A DNA stretch of 38,874 nt from Pseudonocardia sulfidoxydans NBRC 16205 (GTDB lineage: Bacteria; Actinomycetota; Actinomycetes; Mycobacteriales; Pseudonocardiaceae), in assembly GCF_007989085.1 (NCBI RefSeq), contig NZ_BJVJ01000058.1:1-38874 (forward strand), written 5' to 3'. The notes beneath the pieces were generated by a model. It worked only from the letters and a program-made list of their open reading frames with translations, was not told the origin of the DNA and made no database searches. Below are positions 15,771 through 23,600 of this stretch, in pieces; position 1 is the stretch's first letter; the number at the start of each line of letters is the position of its first letter. Made by a program: the position numbers and the translations under genes.

Positions 15771-16295
15771 GTGTTGCTGCACGCCCCGAGCCCGGCCCTG
15801 ACCCTCAACGGCCCCGCACCCGACCTCGCCGACCTCGCCGACCTCACCGGCCTCACCCGCCGCGTCGCCGCCGACGTACGCGCCGGCATCCACGAGGTCC
15901 ACGTCGACCCCGACCACCGCTGGTACAAGCGCCTGCACGGCAACGACTTCGTCGACGTCTGGCTGATCAGCTGGGCCACCGAACAAGCCGCCGAGCTGCA
16001 CGACCACGCCGGCTCCCTCGGCGCCCTCACCGTCGTCACCGGCAGGCTGACCGAGGAGTTCTGGTCCGTGCCCGACACCGGCCTGCGGACCCGCACCCTG
16101 CACGCCGGCCGATCCGTCGGCTTCGGGCCCGGGCACGTCCACGAAGTGTCCAACCCGTCCGCCGACCCCGCCGTCAGCGTCCACGCGTACTCTCCGCCCC
16201 TGACCGCGATGTCGTACTACGACGTGACCGGTGGTCGGCTGCGACGCGTCCGCTCCGAGCTGACCGAGCCCGGCTCGACCCAGGGAGTGGGATGA
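15771..16295 (+). CDS. Cysteine dioxygenase family protein
   Basis: A 174-residue cupin predicted to oxidise cysteine to cysteine sulfinate with O2 at a mononuclear Fe(II) centre. His77 and His79 in LHDHAGS and His124 in GHVHEVSN are the expected iron ligands. Ser136-His138-Tyr140 (SVHAY) matches the CDO Ser-His-Tyr triad, and Gly81 stands where mammalian CDO has the crosslinked Cys, as in other bacterial forms. The GTG start has GGAG 7 nt upstream, inside a predicted leader hairpin. Its stop overlaps the rhodanese ATG by ATGA, so the two are translationally coupled. A related 3-mercaptopropionate-type dioxygenase cannot be excluded from sequence alone. Confidence 0.9.
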   Translation: MLLHAPSPALTLNGPAPDLADLADLTGLTRRVAADVRAGIHEVHVDPDHRWYKRLHGNDFVDVWLISWATEQAAELHDHAGSLGALTVVTGRLTEEFWSVPDTGLRTRTLHAGRSVGFGPGHVHEVSNPSADPAVSVHAYSPPLTAMSYYDVTGGRLRRVRSELTEPGSTQGVG

Positions 16296-16675
16296 CCCGC
16301 ACGATCGACGACGTCCTCGCCGACGCCCGCGCGCGGCTGCACCGCGTCGGCCCGGAAGAAGCCGCCGACCTGCGGGAGAAGGGCGCCATCCTCGTCGACA
16401 CCCGCCCCCAGTGGCAGCGGGACGCGGAAGGCTCACTGCCTGGCGCGCTCCTGATCGAGCGCAACCACATCGAATGGCGCCTCGACCCCACCTCTGACGC
16501 GCGGATCCCCGAAGCCACCGACCACGACGTCACCTGGATCGTCGTGTGCTCCGAGGGCTACTCCTCCAGCCTTGCCGCCGCGTCACTGCAGGACATCGGG
16601 CTGCACAACGCCACCGACCTCGACGGCGGCTTCCAGGCGTGGAAGGCCGCCGGCCTTCCCGTCAGCCTCAGCTGA
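16292..16675 (+). CDS. Rhodanese-like sulfurtransferase
   Basis: A single-domain rhodanese of 127 residues. LVDTRPQWQRDAEGSLPGA is the CH2A-type region and Cys86 in VVCSEGYSSS is the persulfide-forming residue at the head of the active-site loop. DLDGGFQAWKAAGLPV is the family C-terminus. It overlaps the dioxygenase gene by ATGA and would handle sulfane sulfur produced alongside or downstream of cysteine oxidation. The last 8 nt overlap the 3' end of the convergent acyl-CoA dehydrogenase gene. Confidence 0.92.
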   Translation: MTRTIDDVLADARARLHRVGPEEAADLREKGAILVDTRPQWQRDAEGSLPGALLIERNHIEWRLDPTSDARIPEATDHDVTWIVVCSEGYSSSLAAASLQDIGLHNATDLDGGFQAWKAAGLPVSLS

Positions 16676-17858
16676 AGGCGCCGATCCCCGTCACGTCCCG
16701 GCCGACGATCAACGTCTGGATCGTCTCCGTCCCCTCGAACGTGTGCACGGCCTCGATGTCGGCCCAATGCCTCGCGACGTGGTGCTCCAGCAAGATCCCG
16801 TTGCCGCCCAACAGGTCCCGCGCCTCCGACAAGATGCGTCGCGCCGCCCGGGTGTTGTTCATCTTCGCCAGGCCCGCCACCGTCGGAGACAGCCGGCCCG
16901 CGTCGGCCAGCCGACCGATCTGCATGCAGTACAGCTGCATCCCCGTGAGATCCGCCAACATGTGCACCAGCCGCTGCTGCACGATCTGGAACGACGCCAA
17001 CGGCTTCCCGAACTGCGTCCGCTCCTTCGCGTAGCGCAACGCCGCGTCGTAGCCCGCCGTCGCGTGGCCCAACGCCATCCACGCGCAGATCGCGCGGGTG
17101 TTGGCCAACACCCGCGCACAGTCGTCGAACGTCCGAGCATTCACCAGCCGGTTCTCCTCCGGCACCCGCACGCCGGTGAGCGTGATGTCGGCCTGCTGGA
17201 TCGACCGCAGCGACAACTTCCCCGAGATCGCGGTGGCCTCGAACCCGTCCGTGGGCGTCTCGACGACGAAACCCTTCACCTCACCCGAATCCGTGTCCCG
17301 CGCCCACACGACGACCAGATCCGCGATCGTGGCGTTGCCGATCCAGCGCTTCCGGCCCTCCAGCACCCAGTGGTCCCCGACGCGGCGCGCCGACGTCTCC
17401 AACGCCACCGAGTCCGACCCGTGGTCCGGCTCCGTCAACGCGAACGCCCCCACCTTGTCCAACGTCGACATCGACGGCAGCCACCGCCCCCGCTGCTCCT
17501 CCGATCCGCACATCGCGATCGACTGCATCGCCAGGCCCGCATGCACACCCAGGAACGTCCCCAACGACCCGTCCCCACGATGCAACTCCATGTGCACCAA
17601 CCCGCACGCCATCGGGCTCATCCCCGCCGCACCATGACCGCGGATGTCCTCACCCACGATTCCCAGCTCCGGCAACCGCCGGATCAGCTCCCACGGCAGC
17701 TCCGCCCGCTCCCACAGATCCCCGACCCCCGGCAGCACCTCCGAGTCGACGAACTTCCGCGTCGTCGCGAACCGCTCCCACTGCTCCTCGGTGAACTGCT
17801 CCCGCACCGAGAAGAAATCCGTGCCCAGCGACTCACCCAGGTGCGCGTACTCCGCCAT
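16668..17858 (-). CDS. Acyl-CoA dehydrogenase, glutaryl-CoA-dehydrogenase-like
   Basis: A 396-residue FAD-dependent acyl-CoA dehydrogenase. FALTEPDHGSDS and RKRWIGNATIADL are the middle-domain FAD/substrate segments, and ERTQFGKPLASFQIVQ and GGNGILLEHHVARHWADIEA are the C-terminal four-helix signature. The catalytic Glu is about residue 375 in HTFEGTETIQTLIVGRDVTG, the position used by glutaryl-CoA dehydrogenases rather than the helix-G position of isovaleryl types. The overall length fits GcdH. Whether it also decarboxylates glutaryl-CoA cannot be told. It is divergent from the DUF1275 gene, with about 50-60 nt between starts. Confidence 0.9.
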   Translation of the reverse strand: MAEYAHLGESLGTDFFSVREQFTEEQWERFATTRKFVDSEVLPGVGDLWERAELPWELIRRLPELGIVGEDIRGHGAAGMSPMACGLVHMELHRGDGSLGTFLGVHAGLAMQSIAMCGSEEQRGRWLPSMSTLDKVGAFALTEPDHGSDSVALETSARRVGDHWVLEGRKRWIGNATIADLVVVWARDTDSGEVKGFVVETPTDGFEATAISGKLSLRSIQQADITLTGVRVPEENRLVNARTFDDCARVLANTRAICAWMALGHATAGYDAALRYAKERTQFGKPLASFQIVQQRLVHMLADLTGMQLYCMQIGRLADAGRLSPTVAGLAKMNNTRAARRILSEARDLLGGNGILLEHHVARHWADIEAVHTFEGTETIQTLIVGRDVTGIGAFS

Positions 17859-17919
17859 CCGATCAGGCTGGCACAACGACGTACTGTCCGCCGCTCCACG
17901 ATCCTGGTTGACCGCCGCG

Positions 17920-18510
17920 GTGGAGCGGCCCCACCTCGGCGCCGACATGACCGGCAACGTCGTCTTCATCGGATTCGCCCTCGCCGGCATCGACGGCTTC
18001 GCCCTCCTGCCCTCCGTCATCGCCGTCGTCGGGTTCGTCGTCGGCGCAGTCGGCGGCGGAACCCTGACCCAACGCTTCGGCAACAGCCGGCCCCTCCTGC
18101 TCCGCAACGCCCTCGGCATCCAGTTCACCCTCCTCGCCGGCTGCCTCGTCGTCTCCCTGTTCGTGCACCTGCGCCAGGGCGGACCCGTCGCGACCACTGC
18201 CGTCGCCGGGGTCGCCACCGCAGCCATGGGGCTGCAGACCGCCACCGCCCGACGCATCGGCGTCCCCGACATAACCACCAGCGTCGTCACCATGACCCTC
18301 ACCGGCTTCGCCGCCGACCACCGCCGCACCGACGCCGCCCTCCGCCGCGGCGCCGTCGTCCTCAGCATGCTGATCGGCGCCCTCTGCGGCGCCCTGCTGG
18401 TCGCCCACATCGGAAGTCACGCCGGGTTCATCGCCGTGCTCGTCGTCCTCGGCGGGGTGGGCATCACCGCCGCGCTCCTGGCCCGCCACGAACAGCCCTG
18501 GCACGCCTGA
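17920..18510 (+). CDS. DUF1275 (YoaK-type) membrane protein, probably N-truncated
   Basis: About 196 residues with several hydrophobic helices. It begins with ADMTGNVVFIGFALAG, which in full-length DUF1275 proteins is preceded by a first membrane helix containing the DA(V/x)SxLALGxVFxAN segment. That helix is missing here: upstream codons read as an unrelated hydrophilic sequence that is antisense to the neighbouring dehydrogenase. Possible starts are TTG 17908, GTG 17920 and ATG 17947; none has a good Shine-Dalgarno sequence. Either the family member is naturally short or the 5' end was lost, in which case this is a decaying gene. Function of the family is not established. Confidence 0.7.
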   Translation: MERPHLGADMTGNVVFIGFALAGIDGFALLPSVIAVVGFVVGAVGGGTLTQRFGNSRPLLLRNALGIQFTLLAGCLVVSLFVHLRQGGPVATTAVAGVATAAMGLQTATARRIGVPDITTSVVTMTLTGFAADHRRTDAALRRGAVVLSMLIGALCGALLVAHIGSHAGFIAVLVVLGGVGITAALLARHEQPWHA

Positions 18511-18528
18511 CCCTGCGCACCTCGGCCT

Positions 18529-18596
18529 CGGCCGAGATGCACCTGAGCGCTGCCCGAGCTCCCTCGGCAGAACAGCCGGGGTGTGCATCTCGGCCG
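18529..18596 (+). promoter_or_regulatory. 14-bp inverted repeat upstream of first PE-like cassette
   Basis: CGGCCGAGATGCAC (18529-18542) and GTGCATCTCGGCCG (18583-18596) are perfect inverse complements 40 nt apart, 65 nt before the ATG at 18662. A degenerate version recurs at the matching place before the second cassette (19629-19638 and 19677-19686). Conservation in both copies suggests an operator or RNA structure; it could also terminate the DUF1275 transcript. Confidence 0.45.
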
Positions 18597-18648
18597 GTGC
18601 GGTGCACCCGATCTGTCGGAATCCCCGCGCGGCCGGAGCCACGCGCTC

Positions 18649-18661
18649 TACGCTCCCGATC
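18649..18661 (+). promoter_or_regulatory. Candidate leaderless -10 for first PE-like gene
   Basis: TACGCT is followed by 7 nt (CCCGATC) and then the ATG at 18662. The same arrangement, TACGAT then CCCGATC then ATG, precedes the second copy at 19755. No Shine-Dalgarno sequence is present at either. This suggests transcription starting at the ATG. Confidence 0.45.
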
Positions 18662-18994
18662 ATGCTCCGCAACGTCCCCGCTCGCTTCGCTCACGAGACC
18701 GCGGAAATGCGCATCGACCGCGACAACGTCCTCGAAGTCGCGAAGGCGCTCTCGAGGGAGGCTGCCCGGCTCGATGAGGTGTTGTCCCAGAACGGGCAGG
18801 CTCGGGCCGACCTGTGCGGAGGAGACCCGGTGTCCGCTGACGCGAAGTTGGCGTTCAATCAGCGCGCGGAATTGCTGGTGGACTCCTACGCGAAGTACGT
18901 CCTGGACCTCCGGCAGTTGGCAACCGCTGTGGCGGAGTCGGCACGTGCATACGGAGTGTCCGACGAGGACATCGCCCGATCGCTCGAGCGATGA
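18662..18994 (+). CDS. PE-like small protein with YxxxD C-terminal motif, copy 1
   Basis: A 110-residue, predicted all-helical protein without signal peptide. Layout: helix around DRDNVLEVAKALSREAARL, a turn with CGGDPVSADA (Cys52), a second long helix, then ARAYGVSDED near the C-terminus. The turn with DPVS and the closing YGVSD resemble the PE family (DEVS turn) and the YxxxD/E export signal of type VII secretion substrates. It is about 55% identical by eye count to the copy at 19755. Its stop overlaps the lipoprotein start by ATGA. Codons use A/T in third position more often than neighbouring genes, suggesting a different history. Assignment to a T7SS substrate is inference; no ESX machinery is in the window. 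Confidence 0.75.
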   Translation: MLRNVPARFAHETAEMRIDRDNVLEVAKALSREAARLDEVLSQNGQARADLCGGDPVSADAKLAFNQRAELLVDSYAKYVLDLRQLATAVAESARAYGVSDEDIARSLER

Positions 18995-19542
18995 AAGCCG
19001 TCACCGCGGTCGTCGTTGTACTGTTCGGCCTGTTGCTGGCGGGCTGCGCGAGTGAAGAACGGGACCAACCTTCGGTAGTCGGTGCGTCCGAGCAGGCCCG
19101 AAGCCCCCGGCTCGTTCCCGGCGAGAGCGACCCGTGTGGGCTGCTGGATGAATTCCAGCGGGACCACCTCGGTCTCCGGGACGGCAAGCGAGTGGAGGAC
19201 GTGCAACTCAAGGGCGCAGACTTCTGTGGGTGGCAGGCGCGAGAGTTCAACGGCGGCACCTACCAGGGCGCTGTTCTGCCGAACAACCACACGCTCGCGA
19301 ACATCCGGCGTGGCTACGAATTGCCGCAGGACTACACAGTCGCGGGGCGACCTGCTGTGAGCGGGTCGATCGGTGGTCTCTCAGGTGAGCTTTCCTGCTA
19401 CGTCTTCGCCGAGTTGCCGGACGGCCGCCTCGCCGATGCATCGTTCTGGGCGGCACGCGACGAGGGAATGACGCACACCATCGCGTGTGAGCGTGCAACC
19501 AGGGTCTTGGAACGGATCGTCGAGACCGTGCAGTCCCGCTGA
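18991..19542 (+). CDS. DUF3558-family lipoprotein, copy 1
   Basis: A 183-residue lipoprotein. The signal peptide (MKAVTAVVVVLFGLLLAGC) ends in the lipobox LAGC, so Cys19 is the likely lipidation site. DPCGLLD after a short spacer is the DUF3558 hallmark, followed by paired Cys residues in FCGW, LSCYV and IACERA and ELPDGRLADASF in the second half. The family is common in Pseudonocardiales and of unknown function. It overlaps the PE-like gene by ATGA, so the pair is probably co-translated. It shares layout with the copy at 20084, including the ELPDGRLA stretch. Confidence 0.85.
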   Translation: MKAVTAVVVVLFGLLLAGCASEERDQPSVVGASEQARSPRLVPGESDPCGLLDEFQRDHLGLRDGKRVEDVQLKGADFCGWQAREFNGGTYQGAVLPNNHTLANIRRGYELPQDYTVAGRPAVSGSIGGLSGELSCYVFAELPDGRLADASFWAARDEGMTHTIACERATRVLERIVETVQSR

Positions 19543-19628
19543 CGCCGATACCAACGTCAGTGCTGCCCGGGGGCGGAACCGACAGCACTCGTGTAGGTCT
19601 CGGCAGGTGCTGGTCCGGCGCGGAGCCG

Positions 19629-19754
19629 CGAGATGCACGTGAGCGCTGCTCGTGCACGGGGAGGAACCGCGCTGGTGTGCATGTCGCCGTGCGGGTGCAC
19701 ACGATCTGTCGGAATCGGCCACCTGGGGACGAGGTCGGCCTTACGATCCCGATC
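19629..19754 (+). repeat. Duplicated promoter region of the second PE-like cassette
   Basis: This interval repeats the order seen at about 18531-18661: GAGATGCAC, GAGCGCTGC, TGTGCAT, GATCTGTCGGAATC, then TACGAT and CCCGATC before the ATG. The distance from TGTCGG to the -10 is 29 nt in both. The identity shows that the duplication took in regulatory DNA with the genes. Confidence 0.65.
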
Positions 19755-20087
19755 ATGCTCAACAACGTCCCCGCCCGCTTTGCCGAGACGGCAGCCGGGA
19801 TGGCGATCGACCGCGAGAACGTGTTGAAGGTCGGTGCCGTCCTTACCGGGGAAGCCCAGCGGTTGAGGAAAGTGCTCGAGGATAACGACTGGGTCCGCAT
19901 GGGGCGCTGCGGAGGCGATCCTGTGTCAGAGGATGCAGAGGCAGCGTTCAATGAGCGAGCTGTCCTGCTGTTCGCGGCATACGAGCGTGAGGTGATCGAC
20001 TTGGAGAACCTGGCCTACGCGGTCGCCGAAGCGGCTCGTGCCTACGGAATCGCAGAGGCGGACATCGCAACGGCGTTCGACGAATGA
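19755..20087 (+). CDS. PE-like small protein with YxxxE C-terminal motif, copy 2
   Basis: The second 110-residue PE-like protein, the same length as copy 1 with no gaps needed in the alignment. The block CGGDPVSEDAEAAFNERA is nearly unchanged, whereas residues 42-51 and 73-79 differ. The C-terminus reads ARAYGIAEADIATAFDE, giving YxxxE. Strong conservation of the turn and the AxAYG end, with drift elsewhere, suggests these are the functional parts. The stop overlaps the next lipoprotein start by ATGA. It was derived by tandem duplication with copy 1; which is older cannot be told. Confidence 0.75.
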   Translation: MLNNVPARFAETAAGMAIDRENVLKVGAVLTGEAQRLRKVLEDNDWVRMGRCGGDPVSEDAEAAFNERAVLLFAAYEREVIDLENLAYAVAEAARAYGIAEADIATAFDE

Positions 20088-20626
20088 GAGTGATGCGCCT
20101 AGTCGTTTTCCTGGTGGTTGGCTTGATGGCGAGCGGATGTGTCGCCGAGGTTGCGGGCACGCCGACGGCGGGAAGTCGATCGCCCGGCGTGTTCACCGAC
20201 GCCGATCCCGATCCGTGTGGACTCCTGAGCCCCGACCAGCGCCGAATCCTGGGGGTTGGGGACGGCGAGGAGTCGACAGAGATTCCGCTGGAGGGCGCGC
20301 GATTCTGCCGTTGGGAAAACCCTGGGGGAGGGCCGGACTGGCTTCAAGGAGGCGTCCTTCCGAGTGCGTATCGTCTTGCGGACGTGAAGCGCAACTATCC
20401 GAGCCCGAAGGATGAATTGATCAGCGGTCTGCCAGCTCTGAGCACATCCTCACGTGAGTCCATCGTGAACCGCTCGTGCTTGTTCTTCGCGGAGCTTCCG
20501 GATGGGCGCCTCGCCACTGTGTCTTACTTCTGGAACGGCCGACCGGAGCGGAGTACGCGTGAGGAAGCGTGCGGGCATGCGACCAGCGCTCTCGAACTGA
20601 TCATCGCGACGGCCCGCTCCCGCTGA
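20084..20626 (+). CDS. DUF3558-family lipoprotein, copy 2
   Basis: A 180-residue lipoprotein with signal peptide ending LMASGC (lipidation Cys at residue 20 from the first ATG; a second ATG at codon 4 is possible). DPCGLLSPDQRRILG matches the DUF3558 start, FCRWEN and RSCLFFAELPDGRLA follow, and EEACGHATSALELI closes the domain. It keeps the cysteine pattern of copy 1 but is more diverged than the PE-like partners. It ends 25 nt before a palindrome shared with the convergent hrpA gene. Confidence 0.85.
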   Translation: MRVMRLVVFLVVGLMASGCVAEVAGTPTAGSRSPGVFTDADPDPCGLLSPDQRRILGVGDGEESTEIPLEGARFCRWENPGGGPDWLQGGVLPSAYRLADVKRNYPSPKDELISGLPALSTSSRESIVNRSCLFFAELPDGRLATVSYFWNGRPERSTREEACGHATSALELIIATARSR

Positions 20627-20651
20627 GCCGGGTCCCGGCGCGTGTGGCCTC

Positions 20652-20691
20652 GTGAGTGGCGATAGTCGCTATAGCGACTATCGCCGCTCAC
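20652..20691. repeat. 40-bp palindrome, copy 1 (bidirectional terminator candidate)
   Basis: Two 20-nt arms (20652-20671 and 20672-20691) are inverse complements with a single G.T mismatch; the inner 22 bp are a perfect palindrome. It sits between convergent genes and its right arm contains the hrpA stop codon (20688-20690). A near-identical element lies at 25218-25257. The consensus of the left arm is GTGAGYGGCRATAGTCGC. Confidence 0.75.
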
Positions 20692-23600
20692 GGGGTGGGG
20701 AGGTCGTCGAGGGCGCGTTGGATGCGTTTGATGGAGACGGGGTGTCTCGTGCGCATGGGGTGGGCGTAGAGGGAGATGCGTAGTTCCTCGATCATCCAGC
20801 CCACTTCCCGCAGGCCGGGAGGGGGGTCGGTGCCGTCGGGGAGGGCGGCGAGGTCGGCGTCGTACTCGTCGGCGACGACCCGGACCTCGGCGGTCCAGGC
20901 GGCGTCGCGGGCGGGATCGACGCGCAGCTTCTCCAGTCTGATCTCGACACCGTGGACGTAGCGGGCGACGTCGGCGAGTTTCGAGGGCCCGGCGGCGGTG
21001 ACGAAGCCAGGGCCGGTGATGGTGTCGAGCTGGGCGCGGACGTCGGCCACGCCGGCGCGGAGGGCGGGGGCGGTCATGTCGGCGAGCAGCGCCTGGACGC
21101 GGTGCCAGTGGTCGAGCACGACGCGGACGGCTTCGAGGGTCTTGACCGTGGTCCCGGCGAGGTGGCTGCGCAGGATGGTGCGTAGCCGCAGGTAGGCGGC
21201 CTGGTCGAAGGCGGGGCCGCCGGCGCGGGCGATCAGGTGGTCGGCGGCGGCGGTGACGCAGTCGTCGAGGAGTGTGGGGACGCTGCCGTGCGGGTTGCGG
21301 GACAGTGCGAGCTTGGTGGCGTTGTCGAGGTCGCGGACGACCTGTTTGACCGGCGACGGCGTCTCCGAGAGCAGGAGGCGGCGCAGGCCGCGGCGGTGGG
21401 CGGCGTCGCGTTCGGCGACGGTGGCGAAGACGCGGACGTCGACGGTCGAGCCGCGGTCGACGAGCCCGGGGTATCCGGTGACGACGTTGCGCCCCCGCGT
21501 GATCGCCAGTTCCCGTGGCAGGGTTGCGATGGACCAGGTCGTGAGCCCGGTGCGTTCCACTGAGGCGCCGGCGGCGGCGATCTCCTCGCGGACCTTCGGC
21601 GCCAATCGTGAGCGCAGGGCGTCGAGGTCGGTGCCGCGGGCCAGCTCGGCACCTTTCTCGTCGATGACACGGAAAGTGACGGTGAGGTGGTCGGGGAGCC
21701 GGTCGAGCTCCCAGGCGTCGCGGGGGATCACGATGCCGCGCATGCGGCCCAGCTCGCGTTCGAGGCCGTCGAGCAGCGGCTCGTCAGGATCGATACCGCC
21801 GACCTGCAGCCGCGACAGCACCGCGCGGGCGTGGTCGGGCGCGGGCGCGAACTGCCGTCTCAACGCGCGGGGCAGCGTCTTGATCAGGGCGGTCACGAGC
21901 TCTTCGCGCAGCCCTGGCACCTGCCAGGTGAACGGGGTGGCGTCGACCTGCTGGAGCGCGGCGACGGGCACGTCGACGGTGACGCCGTCGCTGTGGTGGC
22001 CGGGCTCGAAGGCGTAGGACAGGGGCAGGCTGAGTCCGCCGGCTTCGACCTGGTCGGGGTACGCGGAGCGGTCGACCTGCGCGGCGGTGGTCGTCGCCAG
22101 GAACTCGGGGGTGTAGTCGAGCAGGTCGGGGCGCCGGCGTGACTCCTTCTTCCACCACGAGTCGAAGTGCCGGCCGGAGACGACGGACTCCGGGATGCGC
22201 GTCTCGTAGAACTCGACGAGCACTTCCTCGTCGACGACGAGGTCGCGTCGGCGGGCGCGGTGTTCGAGGTCTTCGGCGTCGTCCAACAGGGAGCGGTTGG
22301 CGTGGAAGAACGTGTGCCGGGTGTCCCAGTCGCCCTCGACGAGCGCGTGGCGGATGAACAGGTCGCGGGCGAGCTCGGGGTCGATGCGGCCGAGCTCGAC
22401 GGTCCTGTTGGCGACGACGGGGATGCCGTGCAGCGTCACGCGTTCGGTGGCGACGGCGGAGGCGCGCTTGCGCGACCAGTGCGGCTCGGAGTGGGTCTTC
22501 TTGACGAGGTGCCCGGCGAGCGGCTCGATCCACTCGGGCTTGATGGGGGCGACGGTCCGCGCCCACAGCCGTGAGGTCTCGACGAGCTCGGCGGCCATCA
22601 CCCAGCGTGGGTTCTTGCGCGCCAACGCCGACCCGGGCCAGATGGCGAACTTCGCGCCGCGCGCGCCGAGGTACTCCTTCTGCGCGCGGCGGTCCTTCTT
22701 CTCTGCGAGGTCGTCGAGGAGACCCACCTGGGAGAGCAGCCCGGACAGCACGGCGGTGTGGATGCGGTCGGCGGAACCGCTCCAGTCGGCCGCGCCGTCC
22801 GACAGGGACATGCCCGCCGAGCGCGCGGCCTGGCGCAGCTGTCCGTGCAGGTCCCACCATTCCCGCACGCGCAGGTAGTGCAGGAACTCGTCGCGCAGCT
22901 GTCGACGGAACTTGTTGCCCGACAGCACTTCCCGCTGCTCGGCGAGGTAGTCCCACAGTCGCATGTAGGCGAGGAAGTCGGAGCCGTCGGCGGCGAAGCG
23001 GGCGTGCGCGGCGTCGGCGGCCTGGCGCTGCTCGGCGGGGCGCTCGCGTGGGTCCTGCACCGAGAGCGCGGCGGCGATGACGAGTACCTCGCGCAGGCAG
23101 CCGGTGCGGTGGGCTTCGACGAGCATGCGGCCGAGCCGGGGGTCGACGGGCAGGCGGGACAACGACTGTCCCACCGGCGTCAGGCTGCGACGACCGGTCT
23201 CGAGCGCGCCCAGCTCGTGGAGCAGCGCGAGGCCGTCGGCGATCGCGCGCGGGTCCGGGGGCTCGACGAAGGGAAAGTCCGCGATCTCGCCGAGGTCGAG
23301 CGCGATCATCTGCAGGACGACGGAGGCGAGGTTGGTCCGCAGGATCTCGGGGTCGGTGAACTCGGGGCGGGCGTCGAAGTCGTCCTCGGCGTAGAGGCGG
23401 ATGCAGATGCCGTCGGAGGTGCGGCCGCACCGGCCGGCGCGCTGGTTGGCCGACGCCTGCGACACCTTCTCGATCGGCAGCCGCTGCACCTTGAGCCGCC
23501 GCGAGTAGCGCGAGATGCGCGCGGTGCCGGTGTCGACGACGTACTTGATGCCGGGGACGGTCAGCGAGGTCTCGGCGACGTTGGTGGCGAGCACGACCCG

